NCBI GenBank assembly: GCA_946902985.2
Contig: OX336389.2
Span: forward strand, 172,990,704 to 173,054,703
Direction: 5' to 3'
DNA from: Meconema thalassinum
Taxonomy: Eukaryota > Arthropoda > Insecta > Orthoptera > Tettigoniidae
Length of the DNA: 64,000 nucleotides
Shown here: piece by piece, positions 44,764 through 55,385 of the stretch
Layout of the letters: every line of letters begins with the position of its first letter
Numbering within the stretch: the first letter of the stretch is position 1
The notes under the pieces: generated by a model
What the model was told of the DNA's origin: nothing
Databases searched by the model: none
Seen by the model: only the letters and a program-made list of their open reading frames with translations
Position numbers and translations under genes: made by a program

Positions 44764-45203
44764 GTATATTGACATCAAGTGATATATAAAAAGATAATTT
44801 TGTATTGTAAAGTGGACATTTGCATAACTTATCAAAATCAATACGGGAAAACTTGGAAAAATGACTAAAGTCATAGATATTCATTAGTAAAGTCTCTCTT
44901 AGCTTTAATAGCTAATTCTAACTGGCCAGTAAGGCAAGCATAGCTCGCTACGCCAGCTTCCTGCTTGTGGAGATTCTCTCTAACACTTATGGTTGGTTTT
45001 TCAAAATATAAGGGTTTCTCATTGTCTAAACTTTTAGTCGGCGCCTCGCTGGGTAAAAGCTTAGTCATTTCTAAATGCAACTATTGGTACACTTAATTGC
45101 ACTCATTAATTGCACTCATTCCAGGTTCCGTATTGACCATGTTAACATGAAGTATAACATAAATTTCTCGCCAAATCAATACTTTTTACTTACATAAAAA
45201 TGC

Positions 45204-45251
45204 TATAGGTACATGTTTCGAAAACACACAATGTTTTCTTCCTCAGCCCAC
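45204..45251 (-). ncRNA. Hammerhead ribozyme-like motif, second family, minus strand
   Basis: CTGAGGA, helix II GAAAACA/TGTTTTC (7 bp, perfect), GAAA, ACATGT and the triplet GUA. Helix I is weaker, pairing GTGGG with CCTAT through G-U pairs. Confidence 0.55.
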
Positions 45252-45399
45252 TTATTGGTGTTAAACATCATATAACATCGATAACCTCACTAAATAACAA
45301 AAACACAGTTCACATTTATTCTCTTGTTCGAATAAATGTGAACTGTGTTTTTGTTATTTAGTGAGGTTATCGATGTTATATGATGTTTAACACCAATAA

Positions 45400-45447
45400 G
45401 TGGGCTGAGGAAGAAAGCATTGTATGTTTTCGAAACATGTACCTATA
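45400..45447 (+). ncRNA. Hammerhead ribozyme-like motif, second family
   Basis: CTGAGGA at 45405-45411, helix II GAAAGCA/TGTTTTC (one G-U pair) at 45413-45419/45425-45431, GAAA 45432-45435, ACATGT 45435-45440 and A45441 at the cleavage position. The helix II change relative to the mirror copy keeps pairing. Confidence 0.55.
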
Positions 45448-45508
45448 ACATTTTTATGTAAGTAAAAAGTATTGATTTGGCGAGAAATTTATGTTATACT
45501 TCATGTTA

Positions 45509-46860
45509 TTGGTACACTTACCAAAATTATTCCCAAGGGTATAATTGCTTTATCCCTATCCTTCTTGGAAGCATTTGGTCGCTCTTTAGAAATTCTACAA
45601 TTTCAAAAACTAAAATATCAAAGCTGATTCAAATTATTTGTACTCTTCAAATTACTTGTTTAGAAACAAACTCTTTTGAACAGATGCACAATAAATCTGT
45701 TACTCTTTGTCTTGCCAGACCACCACCCTTCCCCATTGTAGGTATATTTATGCTTGAGAGGGAATACGCTACAGCAACTTTCTTGCGAACAGCCCAAGTT
45801 CCAGCTGCGTTTCCTGTTAGCTTCGGCCAGGTCCCTACCCACTTTAGGTATCGGAGAGCGGATTTGCAGTGGCAGCTGCCTTTGAGTATACTTAAAGTTA
45901 AAATTATAACTTCTGTTGGACTCTCGTCCTATTTTTCCATCCTTTTTCTCCAGTCCGAACCCCACTTCTTTTTCTTCATCATCTTCCCTTGGGGGTTAGG
46001 TTATTCCCAAGCTAATAATCTACCCACCCCTAATGCTTTGGGTGATCGTGAAGATGAAAATGAAATGTAAAATATACCTAAAACTAACTACTAACTTATA
46101 TACTAGAAGAAGAAATGGAAAACAAAAGGAGAATAAGGCAAATAAAGGACAGGAGGAAAAGAAATACCTTCAACCCTCGAAGAATGCGGATTGAGGGACT
46201 TGGAAGGAAGGAGAGCCATGAAAGGCAGATAGGAAAGTGAAAGAGGGGAGGGTCTGCCCCAGAGGTAATGGATAAAAGGGGGAAAACCGGACCCAACTCA
46301 GGAATCCCTCGGGATCGCCAACTCCCGAACTCACCAGCCATGAGCCCCTGAGGGTGTAGCAATATCCAGGGTGCACTAGAAGTGGTGGGGCTACATACAC
46401 CCTGCCTCCTTGAGGGCCTCGAGCAGAAGGCAGGAGATAACAGGAAAAGAAAAAGAAGGTTGACCCCTCCCAGAAGGAGGGTATCAGGAAAGATGAGACA
46501 ATGGCCAATTAAGGCGAGAAAGGAAGAGACTCCCTAGGCCTCGGATACCCTAATACCGTCGGGGTCGGAAGAGAACAAGATTTGACCAAGTGAGGTCGAC
46601 AGGAAAGAAGACGGACAGGAGCCCGGCGCAAGTAAGTGGAAGCAATGCCGGACTTAGCTGGGGCCCCGTGGTCGCCAACCCACGTCCCACTGGGGGGGGG
46701 GGGGGGGGCACAATTAGAGCCTAGAATTTCATGCACTAATAGTTTACATTGTATTGACTTTGAGATGACTAGCAATATCCATGCGCTTCGCTGCACGTAC
46801 AAATCGCAAACAGTCAATGCATAGTATTGTACCAATGGATCCTGTTCCATTACAATATTT
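45509..46860. other. Unassigned sequence with a purine-rich retroposon-like part
   Basis: At 46015-46070 the phrase CCCCTAATGCTTTGGGTGAT resembles sequence following the GGGGCC hairpin elsewhere (29590, 54445). From 46090 to 46690 the + strand is unusually purine-rich and GC-rich. G17 lies at 46692-46708. No coding domain was recognised. Confidence 0.5.
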
Positions 46861-46861
46861 T

Positions 46862-47070
46862 ATTTTGGTGTGAGGGCTGGAACGGAGCACACTCATCCTC
46901 GTGAAGCAAAATAGAGAAGAGGAGTGTTCGCTTCCAACCACAGTCATCCTGGAAGTGGTTTTCCGTGGTTTCCCCCATTTCTACTCCAGGTGAAAGCTGG
47001 GTGGTTCCTAAATTAAGGCCACGGTCACCTCCTTCCCAATCCTGATCTTAACTACAACTACACACACTGA
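46862..47070 (+). repeat. tRNA-derived SINE
   Basis: An opposite-strand relative of 41677-41984 and 10286-10588. It shows GTGAGGGCTGGAACGGAGCA, GTGTTCGCTTCCAACC (decayed B box) and GTGGTTTTCCGTGGTTTCCC. Confidence 0.75.
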
Positions 47071-47414
47071 TACAGCCATCACAATAACACAGGTTAACAG
47101 ACAAATTCCGCACACGCCCAAGTACACGAGCTATATGACCACGATATCGCAAAGCCCCTCGATGAATCAACAAAAAGAACATCAAATATTAATCATCAGG
47201 TGACCAAGTCCATCGTGTTCTTCAAATTGAAGGCCCAGAACACACTTCATCAGTCAGATATGTATATACAGTGCATTCTTTTTATGGAGGTACGCAGTGG
47301 TACACTGGCCATCCATCACCCATTTATATCTGAGGCTCGACAAGAATGTCTGTGTGAACATTGACAGTGAATTGGCTGACGCGAATAGTTTAACTTATCA
47401 TGAGTGCTAGAACC
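47071..47414. other. Unassigned sequence
   Basis: TATATGACCACGATATCGCA (47131-47150) has relatives near 9830 (opposite strand) and 61720. Nothing else was recognised. Confidence 0.5.
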
Positions 47415-47600
47415 TTCTTTTAACTAGCTGTATGCCTCTCACCAAGGCGGTCCGGGTTCGATTCCCGGTCAATGCATGTGAGATTTTCGAAGTGAAATGC
47501 CATGTCCTGTGGTTCGGATTCCACGTAAAAAGGAGGTCCCGTGGCTCATAATCACAAGATTCACGGTCACGTAAAACTACAATCATCCATCATCCTTCTT
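47415..47600 (+). repeat. tRNA-derived SINE
   Basis: B box GTCCGGGTTCGATTCCCGG lies at 47451-47468. The body CCTGTGGTTCGGATTCCACG and the AGGTCCCGTGGCTCA segment are shared with 51495-51712 on the other strand. Confidence 0.78.
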
Positions 47601-47769
47601 TTAACTATAAAATAACTAGCATTACCCGTCGTGGCTTCGCTCGCAAAAATTGTCTAAACACTAAACTTAGCGACGACTCACTCATCAATGCCATGATTTA
47701 TTTGTAGTTCAGATTTGAAACAGTCCGCTTTACGATACGATCGAAAATATATCTAAGGCACCATGCTGA

Positions 47770-48204
47770 CAAGGGAAGTATCAGGTAAGACAGGTTGAAA
47801 CCTACCTTGAAACTTTGTGGACGCAATCGTTGTACTATAAGAGGACAACGTGCGGAAAATCAGCCTCCAGATTGAACTGCAAGGCACCGAAATCATGTGG
47901 CGAATCTCTCATATAAATCAATGGGAAGTAGCGAGTACCGTACATGTTGGAAGGGACAGCCCTGACAGCCCAGGCACTCGAGGCAAGTCGCGCAACCGCC
48001 AGCATATACGCCCCGCCACGCGACAACTCCGAGTGCCTCAGGGATGTCCAGTTCCGCCAGTCGTCATGCCTGCGATTTCGGAGCCTTGCAGTTCAATCTG
48101 GAGGCTGATTTTCCGCACGTTGTCCTCCTTATAAGTTAGTACAACGATTGCGTCCACAAAGCTTCAAGATAGGTTTCGACCTGTCTTACCTGATACTTCC
48201 CTTG
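47770..48204. mobile_element. Inverted-repeat element with about 135-bp arms
   Basis: The left end CAAGGGAAGTATCAGGTAAG and its complement at the right extend into arms 47770-47905 and 48070-48204. The GC-rich spacer is 165 bp. Flanks share only TGA, so the family is unresolved. No transposase relic. Confidence 0.75.
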
Positions 48205-48934
48205 TGAGTATTCTACTCGCTCTTGATATAGAGAACAGTTTGTAGGCAGATTTGCTAGCATTGTATCTTTGAATTTGTTCTAAACATAATTAGTATAGAA
48301 AATATTCTTTTATTCTCATAGAATTAAATATATTTTTAAAATGTAGATTTTGTTCTGTTGAATGTAATACATTCCTTATCACCATAGGCTAACATCAACG
48401 ATCAGCTACAGCAGTGATTAGCTCTTGCTCCTACTTTCACATTGCCTCTACGTAAACCACCAATAAGAAATTTCAAAAAGACACAAACTTAGTGGCTACA
48501 GAGAAAGAAAGAAAACTCGAAAAGCCGTTCCACGTGAAGATTGCGTCACTATAATTAAGAAGGTGTGCTACATTCGTGCTCTGTTAGTAGATCTATCAAT
48601 TAATCCGCAGCAACAGCGCGCCAAATCGTATTTGTTGAAATGATTCGAGCGCTGCCTATTCCAATGTCTTATGGTGAAACGACTCGCGTACCAACAATAC
48701 TACCAAATAACCAATTTTCATATTTCATATTTTCATATATCCATTCAAAACTCTCCGCACAATTAAAACGATTCTCCATGTGATGTATACTAAATAACTT
48801 TTGATATACGACCTATATCTGTCGACTACCAACACCATTGCATTGAGAAATTATGTGCTTGAATAAGGGTCCACCCACGAGATGGCATCTTTCTGTAACG
48901 CATCACGGGAGTTTAATTTAAGAAAAGTCAAATA
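48205..48934. other. Unassigned AT-rich sequence
   Basis: No coding relic, tRNA-like head or inverted repeat was recognised. Confidence 0.5.
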
Positions 48935-49265
48935 CACGGGAAGCCTCCGTGGCTTAGGCGGCAGCACGCCGGCCTCACACCGCTGGGTCAGTGGTTCAAA
49001 TCCCGGTCACTCCATGTGAGGTTTGTGTTGGACAAAGCGGAGGCAAAGAGGTTTTTCTCCGGGTACTCCAGTTTTCCCTGTCACAATTTCATTCCAGCAA
49101 CACTCTCCACTATCATTTCATTTCACCTGTCAATCATTTAATCATTGCCCCAGGGGAGTGCGACAGGCTTCGGCAGCCGGCACAGTTCATATCCTCGTCG
49201 TTAGATGGGGGCTTCATTCATTCCATTCCCTGACCCGGTCGGTCGACTGGAAGCCGGCTGTGGAT
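48935..49265 (+). repeat. tRNA-derived SINE
   Basis: The head CCTCCGTGGCTTAGGCGGCA (A box) with GTGGTTCAAATCCCGG (B box, 48991-49006) is followed by a body ending GACTGGAAGCCGGCTGTGG. Confidence 0.8.
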
Positions 49266-49435
49266 TTTAATTTTCAAATGCACAGCTTCTATAATTTACG
49301 AAAAGTAGACTAAGCTACAGAATTTAATGCCTTCAAATTAGTAAGCATTAACTTACATCTTCCAATCATTAGTCATCAATCCGAAGATTGGTTTTATTTA
49401 AAAACTTCAACAAATTTAATATTTTTATTATTTGG

Positions 49436-49488
49436 CTCTGGGGGAGGGATTGATCCTCTGATCACCCTCCGTAGTTACGCCACTGATT
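49436..49488 (-). repeat. hAT-type end fragment
   Basis: The minus strand starts CAGTGGCGTAACTACGGAGG. This resembles the end of the element at 29646-33820 for the first ten bases and is then different. No partner end was found nearby. Confidence 0.4.
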
Positions 49489-49500
49489 GTCAGACCACAC

Positions 49501-49645
49501 TAGTATCAACGTACGATTGTTGTTACAGGGTTAAGTTACAATAAACAACACATTTATATTTTAGCAAGTGTCTGAAGTTTACAGATCATAATGCAAGAAG
49601 CTTTGGAACAATGCAGAAGAGCAACCAAGTGTGATAAGCTTCAGG
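49501..49645 (+). repeat. Segment shared with 23040-23166
   Basis: Contains TAGTATCAACGTACGATTGT and GAAGCTTTGGAACAATGCAG. The shared frame reads E-A-L-E-Q-C-R-R-A-T-K-C-D. Sequence right after it leads into the BEL/Pao relic. Confidence 0.6.
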
Positions 49646-50888
49646 TTAAAGGTTTTGGGGAATCGAAGCCGTTGAATCTTCACTCCTTTTGATTCCCGAG
49701 GAAGAAGTCTGTGATCAATTGTTCCGAGAGAATTTGAACAAGGAGAAAACATTGAATAGATCTAGTAAGCTCTTTGCCTTTTCCCTCTTGCTTGAGAAAA
49801 GTGGAATTCTAAGAATAAGATGGATACTTGCCATTTCTAAGTTTCCGGAGGGTAAGATACATCCCATTATTTTACCTTGGAAACATCATGAAACATATTT
49901 CATTATTCGGCAAATCCACAATCAAAATCTACAAGCCAGCTCTCATATCTTCGGCCCATTAATGGAGTTCATGTTGAGTTCTTGTTCCTCGGAAATGTGT
50001 TCCTTGTATAAGAACAAAGCCCAGACAAGCTGATTATCTTCCTGCATAGATGGCTTAGAACCTTTTACGGGTATCATACATAATATCGTGCGACCTCCTG
50101 GGAGGCCGAGTGCAGGTCTTTCTAGTTGACGCCCGTGGGCGACCTGCGTGTCCTAATAAGGGTAATTGATGAAAGAAGGCCCCACATACTCCCAGTCTAG
50201 AGCCAGGGGAATTAACCCCAGCAGATAAAAATCCCAGATGGCCTGGCCGGGAATCGAACCCGGGAACCTTCGGTTCAAAGACTAGTGCGCTAACCAATTC
50301 GCTACAGGGCCGGACTTACAGCTATTGATCACGCTGGACCCTTTTCTACTGCAAAAATTCTCCCGACGCTAAGAGGAAGCTTCTGGGGGGAAATTTTACA
50401 TCGCTTTACTCGTTTATATGATTACTGAAGCCATACGTTTGGAGCTCGTCAGCAATGCCACTACTCTTATTTTTTCACCTAAGCGCGGCGTCCCGTCAGA
50501 AGTATTTTCCGACAACTTACTCTTCTGAGTATTACAAAAGAGAGCTAACTTCATTTGCTGCTGTGGTCCATATTTCCAACTTTTCGTATTCTACGAGCTT
50601 TAAGTGGCATTAAATTAGGAATTAAATTCTCTAGCAATTCAGATTGATGGAGACGTGAACTCACGACCATTCACTCCTTTATCCAATGGTCCTTCTTATC
50701 TTCCTTTGACGCCTAGTCACTTTTTAATTGGATGCTCTCTATCTGCCACGCCTCTTTTACTTGATCGGCAACTCGATATCTCTTTGCCTATTTCTTAGAA
50801 GAGAACTGAAACTCTTCGTAATTGTTTCTGGCGTCGCTGGAGGTTGGAGCGTCTCAATCTTAAGCAGAGGCGAGGGAAGTGCATGGGC
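49646..50888 (+). pseudogene. BEL/Pao retrotransposon pol relic (integrase region)
   Basis: Three ordered blocks are seen. Block one, 49689-49910, has R-S-S-K-L, L-L-E-K-S-G-I-L-R, H-P-I-I-L-P-W-K-H-H and I-I-R-Q-I-H-N-x-N-L-x-A, the segment before and within the integrase zinc domain. Block two, 50402-50525, has I-T-E-A-I-R-L-E-L-V-S and G-V-P-S-E-V-F-S-D-N, around the second catalytic Asp, with an internal deletion. Block three, 50640-50882, has N-S-R-P-F-T-P-L-S, L-T-P-S-H-F-L-I-G and F-W-R-R-W, typical of the BEL/Pao C terminus. A TAG interrupts block three. A SINE (50085-50310) lies between blocks one and two. RT and LTRs were not found. Confidence 0.8.
50085..50310 (-). repeat. tRNA-derived SINE inside the BEL/Pao relic
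   Basis: The minus-strand head has TAGCGAATTGGTTAGCGCAC (A box) and CCCGGGTTCGATTCCCGG (50246-50263). The 3' body with GGCGACCTGCG-type sequence matches 20745-20968 and 51818-52045. Confidence 0.82.
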
Positions 50889-51494
50889 GTAATTTCCTAA
50901 GGGACCGAGGTAACGCGACCCCCCAAAGTACCAAAAAGGAGGGAGCCCCCCAAAGTCCCTGTAGAAAACCCTTTAAATAGAATAAACAATACATAAATAA
51001 GGTCACGCATTTATCCAATTTGAAACCCTGCAACTGCTATGAAAGACGTTGGCAATGCATCTGCCAACAAAATGAAATATTTCATTCATTTATTGTGACC
51101 AATAAAAAGTACGGTTTTGGTCATAAGATGGAGTGGAACATATATTTACCCATCCTTGGGCCTCTTTAAGATTCCGCGGTGCAATCTGTACAATACACTC
51201 CTATAACCATCTCCTACTTGCCTGAAGATGTATACATGACGGGCGTCCATAGTGAGGGACAGGAGGGGTTAGGGATTCCAAGACGCTCAGTTTGTCTAAT
51301 CGGTGTAAACTCGTTCTCATCTGTTACACTGAAATTGTGTCTAATCATAGGACCGGAAAACCACCACCTAATGCCATACAGTTTCCGTCCTGTATTTTAC
51401 GGAAAACAACCCACCATTATTCCTGGAAAGTAAGATTATTTTGTTGTGTGCGAGAGGGGCTGTATGTCCTTCAGTGGACGCAAATGCAATCACC
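50889..51494. other. Unassigned sequence
   Basis: It starts TGCATGGGCGTAATTTCC followed by C-rich blocks (50925-50955), resembling a hAT-like element end, but no matching right end was found. Confidence 0.4.
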
Positions 51495-51712
51495 ACTGGG
51501 TTGAGGCATCAATTATTTGAAATGTGGTTAAAAAAAAAAGAAAGAAAGCTTGCAGTTTAATGTGAGCCATGGGACCTACTTTTTGCGTGGAATCCGAACC
51601 ACTGGAATAACATTTCGTCTCGAAACTCCCACATGCAATAACCGGGAATCGAATCCGGTCTGCCTTGGTGGGAGGCAAGCCACTTGATCACTGTGCCATC
51701 ACACCCCTAAAA
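51495..51712 (-). repeat. tRNA-derived SINE
   Basis: The minus-strand head TGTGATGGCACAGTGATCAA, with B box ACCGGATTCGATTCCCGG (51641-51658), belongs to the family at 47415-47600. The 3' side is an A-rich stretch near 51527-51548. Confidence 0.8.
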
Positions 51713-51817
51713 TTAATAGCAAGTCAGGGGCAATATGCGAATGGAATGTATTGGAACTACAATTAATAACGACATGATGATGATGATGATGATGATAATA
51801 ATGATAATAATAAATGT

Positions 51818-52045
51818 AATGTGGTCTCCTAATAGGCGTGGTGCATGTCTTTCGAATTAGCGCCAGTAGGCAACCTGCGCGTCGCGACGAGGATGACACG
51901 AAAGAAGGGGATGCGCAAACACTGTTCCTGAGCCACGGAAATTGACCACTGGAGATTGAAATCCCCATGGCCCGGCCGAGAATTACACCCAGGACCAGAG
52001 GTCTGTATCGGACGAGTCTGATCGGGTAACGTGACGACACAGCCG
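51818..52045 (-). repeat. tRNA-derived SINE, decayed head
   Basis: The body GCGCCAGTAGGCAACCTGCG matches 50085-50310. The B box is eroded (GAGAATTACACCC). A (GAT)n/(AAT)n tail lies at 51778-51815. Confidence 0.72.
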
Positions 52046-52484
52046 TGTCAGTTGCTAAGCTGGGACCTCACCCGACCGAGTCTGTACCTGCCTGGACACG
52101 TCCGAGTCGTGCCGACACCCGCCTTATTACCCGATTCAAGCAGCGCCTCGGCCTGCGTGCAGTGATGCTACGGGACTAGGTATACCGGGTGGTCCGCCAG
52201 CCCCTTGCGATTCAGTTTTATGCATTCCGTCACATGTACTACAATTCTGAAATACATCGGTACCCCTCTCCCCAAACCGGGGTAATAAGTTATAACGAGA
52301 TGTGTGTTTACGGGCTAGAACACAGCGGGAATCGTGAGCACCACCACTATTCATTCAGTATTGATACCACACGAATGAACCCGTAAAACGAGCACAGATA
52401 CGCAGAACACGTATTTTAAAACAGGAGGTGCACTAACAGACCGAGAGCAGGTATTGTATGGACTGGGAAGTGCGCGCTACAGGT
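52046..52484. other. Unassigned sequence
   Basis: Balanced base composition, but no frame or motif was recognised. Confidence 0.5.
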
Positions 52485-52910
52485 CAAGCGTCGTAATATT
52501 TCACCAGCATTCAATATCTCCGAAACTATTACCGATATCACCCTGAAATTTTGTACGGTGATAAAGGGAACTACTAGAAGTTCATCTATATGAATTTCGG
52601 AAACCTGGTAATTACAAAACTAACATGGCGGCCCATCAATGTTGCGACTTTTAAATAGACGTTTCTTGCGATTTAACCAACCAAACGCAATGAAACTTGG
52701 GACAGTATATGTTTATACACATTGTAATGCACTGACATCTATAACTTTGTTCAATTGTTTACATAACCTCCAGACGGCGGCTGTGCAAAATATTTCACCG
52801 GCATTCTATATCTCCGAAACTATTACTGATATCACCCTGAAATATTGTACGGAGATAAAGGGCACTACTGGAAGTTCATCTATGAGACTTTCAAAAACCT
52901 GTTAACTATA

Positions 52911-53741
52911 AGGTGCGTTCAAAAATTAACGAGCCGGAGGCTGTAATGCGCAAACCGGTGACGACATCGGCTAATCGTGGCGTGTGTAACGAGGTGTGGT
53001 ACCGACCAGAGCGTGGAAGGTCACAGCCCGTCGCTAGAGGGCACGCGTACACGTCACGTGACGATACAAAGCGAGCAGCAGCATGCATCAATCGTCCAAC
53101 GCTGCCAGTCGCATTGCAAACAGTGACATGGAGGCGTCAAACGAAGAGCAAAGAGGTGTTGTTCGGTTTCTGACAGCGAAAGGTGTAGGGGGTACGGACA
53201 TTCATCGCCGAATGTCACAAGTATACGGCGAACACTGCATGTCCCTTGCAAGGGTCAAGGCGTGGCATAAGCGCTTCAGGGAAGGACGGGTGTCGTTAGC
53301 CGATGATACCCGGTCTGCCCCCACCCCCACCCCCCTCCCGCATGACCGATGACAACGTCCAGCTGGTTGATGCACTCATTACCCAGGACCGCCGAGTGAC
53401 AGTGAACGCCTACGCCACCGTGGTCGGATTGAGCGTCAGAAGTGCCATCATGAAGGAACGACTGCACTTGCGGAAAGTGTGTTCCCAATGGGTGCCCCAC
53501 AGTCTTCAACCACACCAGAAAGCGTGTCGAATGGCCTACTGTCTTGGTCTTGGTTGAGCGATTAATGAATGCTGCTGCTCGCTTTGTAACTTCACGTGAT
53601 GTGCACGCGTGCCCTCTAGCGACGGGATGTGACCTTCCACGCTCTGGTCGGAACTACACCTCGTTACACACGCCACGATTAGCCGATGTCGTCACCGGTT
53701 TGCGCATTTCAGCATCCAGCTCGTTATTTTTGAACGCACCT
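52911..53741 (+). mobile_element. mariner-like element with about 183-bp terminal repeats
   Basis: Left 52911-53094 and right 53559-53741 are inverted copies at roughly 90 percent identity by eye, starting AGGTGCGTTCAAAAAT. TA flanks both sides. Only the transposase DNA-binding region remains between the repeats, so it is nonautonomous. Confidence 0.92.
53128..53557 (+). pseudogene. mariner transposase DNA-binding domain, catalytic domain deleted
   Basis: From ATG 53128: E-E-Q-R-G-V-V-R-F-L-T-A-K-G, I-H-R-R and W-H-K-R-F-R-E-G-R form the first helix-turn-helix of SETMAR/mariner-type transposases. A C-rich tract at 53318-53340 coincides with a frameshift. The second frame has V-D-A-L-I-T-Q-D-R-R-V-T-V and L-H-L-R-K-V-C-S-Q-W-V-P, the second helix-turn-helix and linker. 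The sequence then runs into the right terminal repeat, with none of the three catalytic Asp residues. Confidence 0.85.
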
Positions 53742-54386
53742 TATACAAAACGAACATAGGGGCCAAGCGAAGTTCAACGTTTTAAATAGACTTTTCTCGC
53801 TATTTAATGATCCAAACGCAATGAAACTTGATACAGCAAATGTTTATACACATTGTAATGCACTGGTATCTAATTTAGTTCAATTGTTTACATAACCTCA
53901 AGACGGTGGCTGTGCTAATTTTAAAATTACTTTTTATTTCTTGTGTCGTAATCATGCGATCGAAGTGAAAGTTTCAATAATGAAGTCACGCAATAATTTT
54001 CCTTTCATGGTAGAGTAAGGCAAGGTAATTTTGTAGTAATTTTACGAAATGTAATATTTTACTGCAACAAAGTAACCAAGATGGTTGGAAGTAATGCCAC
54101 TTCGTAACTACATATGTAACATACATATTATAAAATATTGCGTTCTTCTGTACATTAGAACTATTTATTATGATGATTAGACATGATGGTGACATAGGAA
54201 GGTAAATTCGCAACAGGTAAGTTAATTTAGCAGTACTCTTTCCATTATCTCTACAGCACACGGTCCTCATCTTCAGAGGCTGAATCATCACATCATTTGT
54301 CAACATTTGACATTGGTCGTGGTAGTTGACAACACGCTGCTCAATATCAGCTGGCAGTACAAATGGCCTACGCAGTTTTTTCAGTT

Positions 54387-54480
54387 GATGATGATGATGA
54401 TGATAATTGTTGTTTTAAGGGGCCTAACATCTAGGTTATCGGCCCCTAATGATCTGGGTGATAGCGAAAATGATAATGAA
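54387..54480. repeat. GGGGCC-hairpin retroposon fragment
   Basis: (GAT)n, TTGTTGTTTTAAGGGGCCTA, then GTTATCGGCCCC and GATCTGGGTGATAGCG. It runs directly into the minisatellite, which may be part of the same retroposon. Confidence 0.7.
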
Positions 54481-55300
54481 ACGGAAACCAGAACGAAAAT
54501 TAAGTGAGACGGAAAATACTTACAAAAAGGAACTCAGATTGAAACAACTCACAAAATGTTCTTACAAAAGCGAATTTAGAACGAAAAGATTCACAAAAGG
54601 AATAGATTGAAAAATACCCACAAAATGAAGACTAGGTTCAAAATACGTACAAAATGCAATGTAGCGTCGAAATACCTACAAAATGCAATTGAAATTCAAA
54701 ATACTTACAAAATGCAAATGAGATCGAAATTACGTACAAAATGCAATTGAGGTTCAAAATACTTACAAAATGCAATTGAAATTGAAAATACACGATGCAA
54801 TTCAGATTGAAATATCCCAGTTCCAATCCAAATTATTCACAAAGTGCAATTGAAATTCAAGATACTTACAAAATGCAATTGAAGTTGAAAATGCTTACAA
54901 AATGTACGGTATATTCAAACGACTCATGTGGATTGACAATACTTACAAAATGCAATTTAGATTGAAAATACTTGACAAAATGTAATTTAGATTCAAAATA
55001 CCCACAAAATGCAATTAAGAATCAAAATATGTGCATAATGCCCACCAAACAAAATTCAATTTAGATTAAAAATTCGTGCGAAATGCGGTTTTGGTTGAAA
55101 ATACTTACAAAATGCAATTGAAATTCAAAATTCTCACTAAAAGGCCCGGCTACCTGCATTGAAAGACTTACCAAAAAGCAATTTAGATTGTCCATCTTTA
55201 CAAAATGCAATTGAAGTTGAAAACAAACGCGTGATGTAATTTAGATCGAAAAAACTTACAAAATGCAACGTAGATTAAAAATGCCTTAAAAATCGCTAGA
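54480..55300 (+). repeat. Minisatellite, about 30-bp unit, some 25 imperfect copies
   Basis: The unit resembles AAAATACTTACAAAATGCAA followed by TTGAAATTC. Copies vary at several positions and a few are truncated. It lies wholly inside the pogo-like element. Confidence 0.85.
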
Positions 55301-55385
55301 AGGGAATTTAGACACACGGTGAACCAAGTAACAAAAATAGTGCGGGAATCTTAAAGAGAAAAGTAAATATAAGGAAAAGAGGAGT

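Larger units (their letters stand above)
44506..44831. repeat. Near-perfect palindrome of Penelope-type hammerhead termini
   Basis: Arms 44506-44662 and 44675-44831 (157 bp each) are inverted copies with a handful of mismatches, no net length change and a 12-bp A/T spacer. Each arm contains one hammerhead-like motif. Penelope-like retroelements carry such ribozymes in their terminal repeats and often occur in inverted arrangements. Confidence 0.9.
45143..45508. repeat. Second near-perfect palindrome with hammerhead-like motifs
   Basis: Arms 45143-45320 and 45331-45508 (178 bp each) mirror each other exactly in length around a 10-bp spacer, with very few mismatches. Outside the ribozyme core its sequence differs from the palindrome at 44506, so it is a second family. 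Confidence 0.9.

Noticed and set aside
54638..54826. 62-codon minus frame rich in F, L and I
   Set aside because: Product of the minisatellite.
54480..55300. CRISPR array
   Set aside because: Repeats are contiguous and imperfect with no unique spacers, in a eukaryotic transposon.
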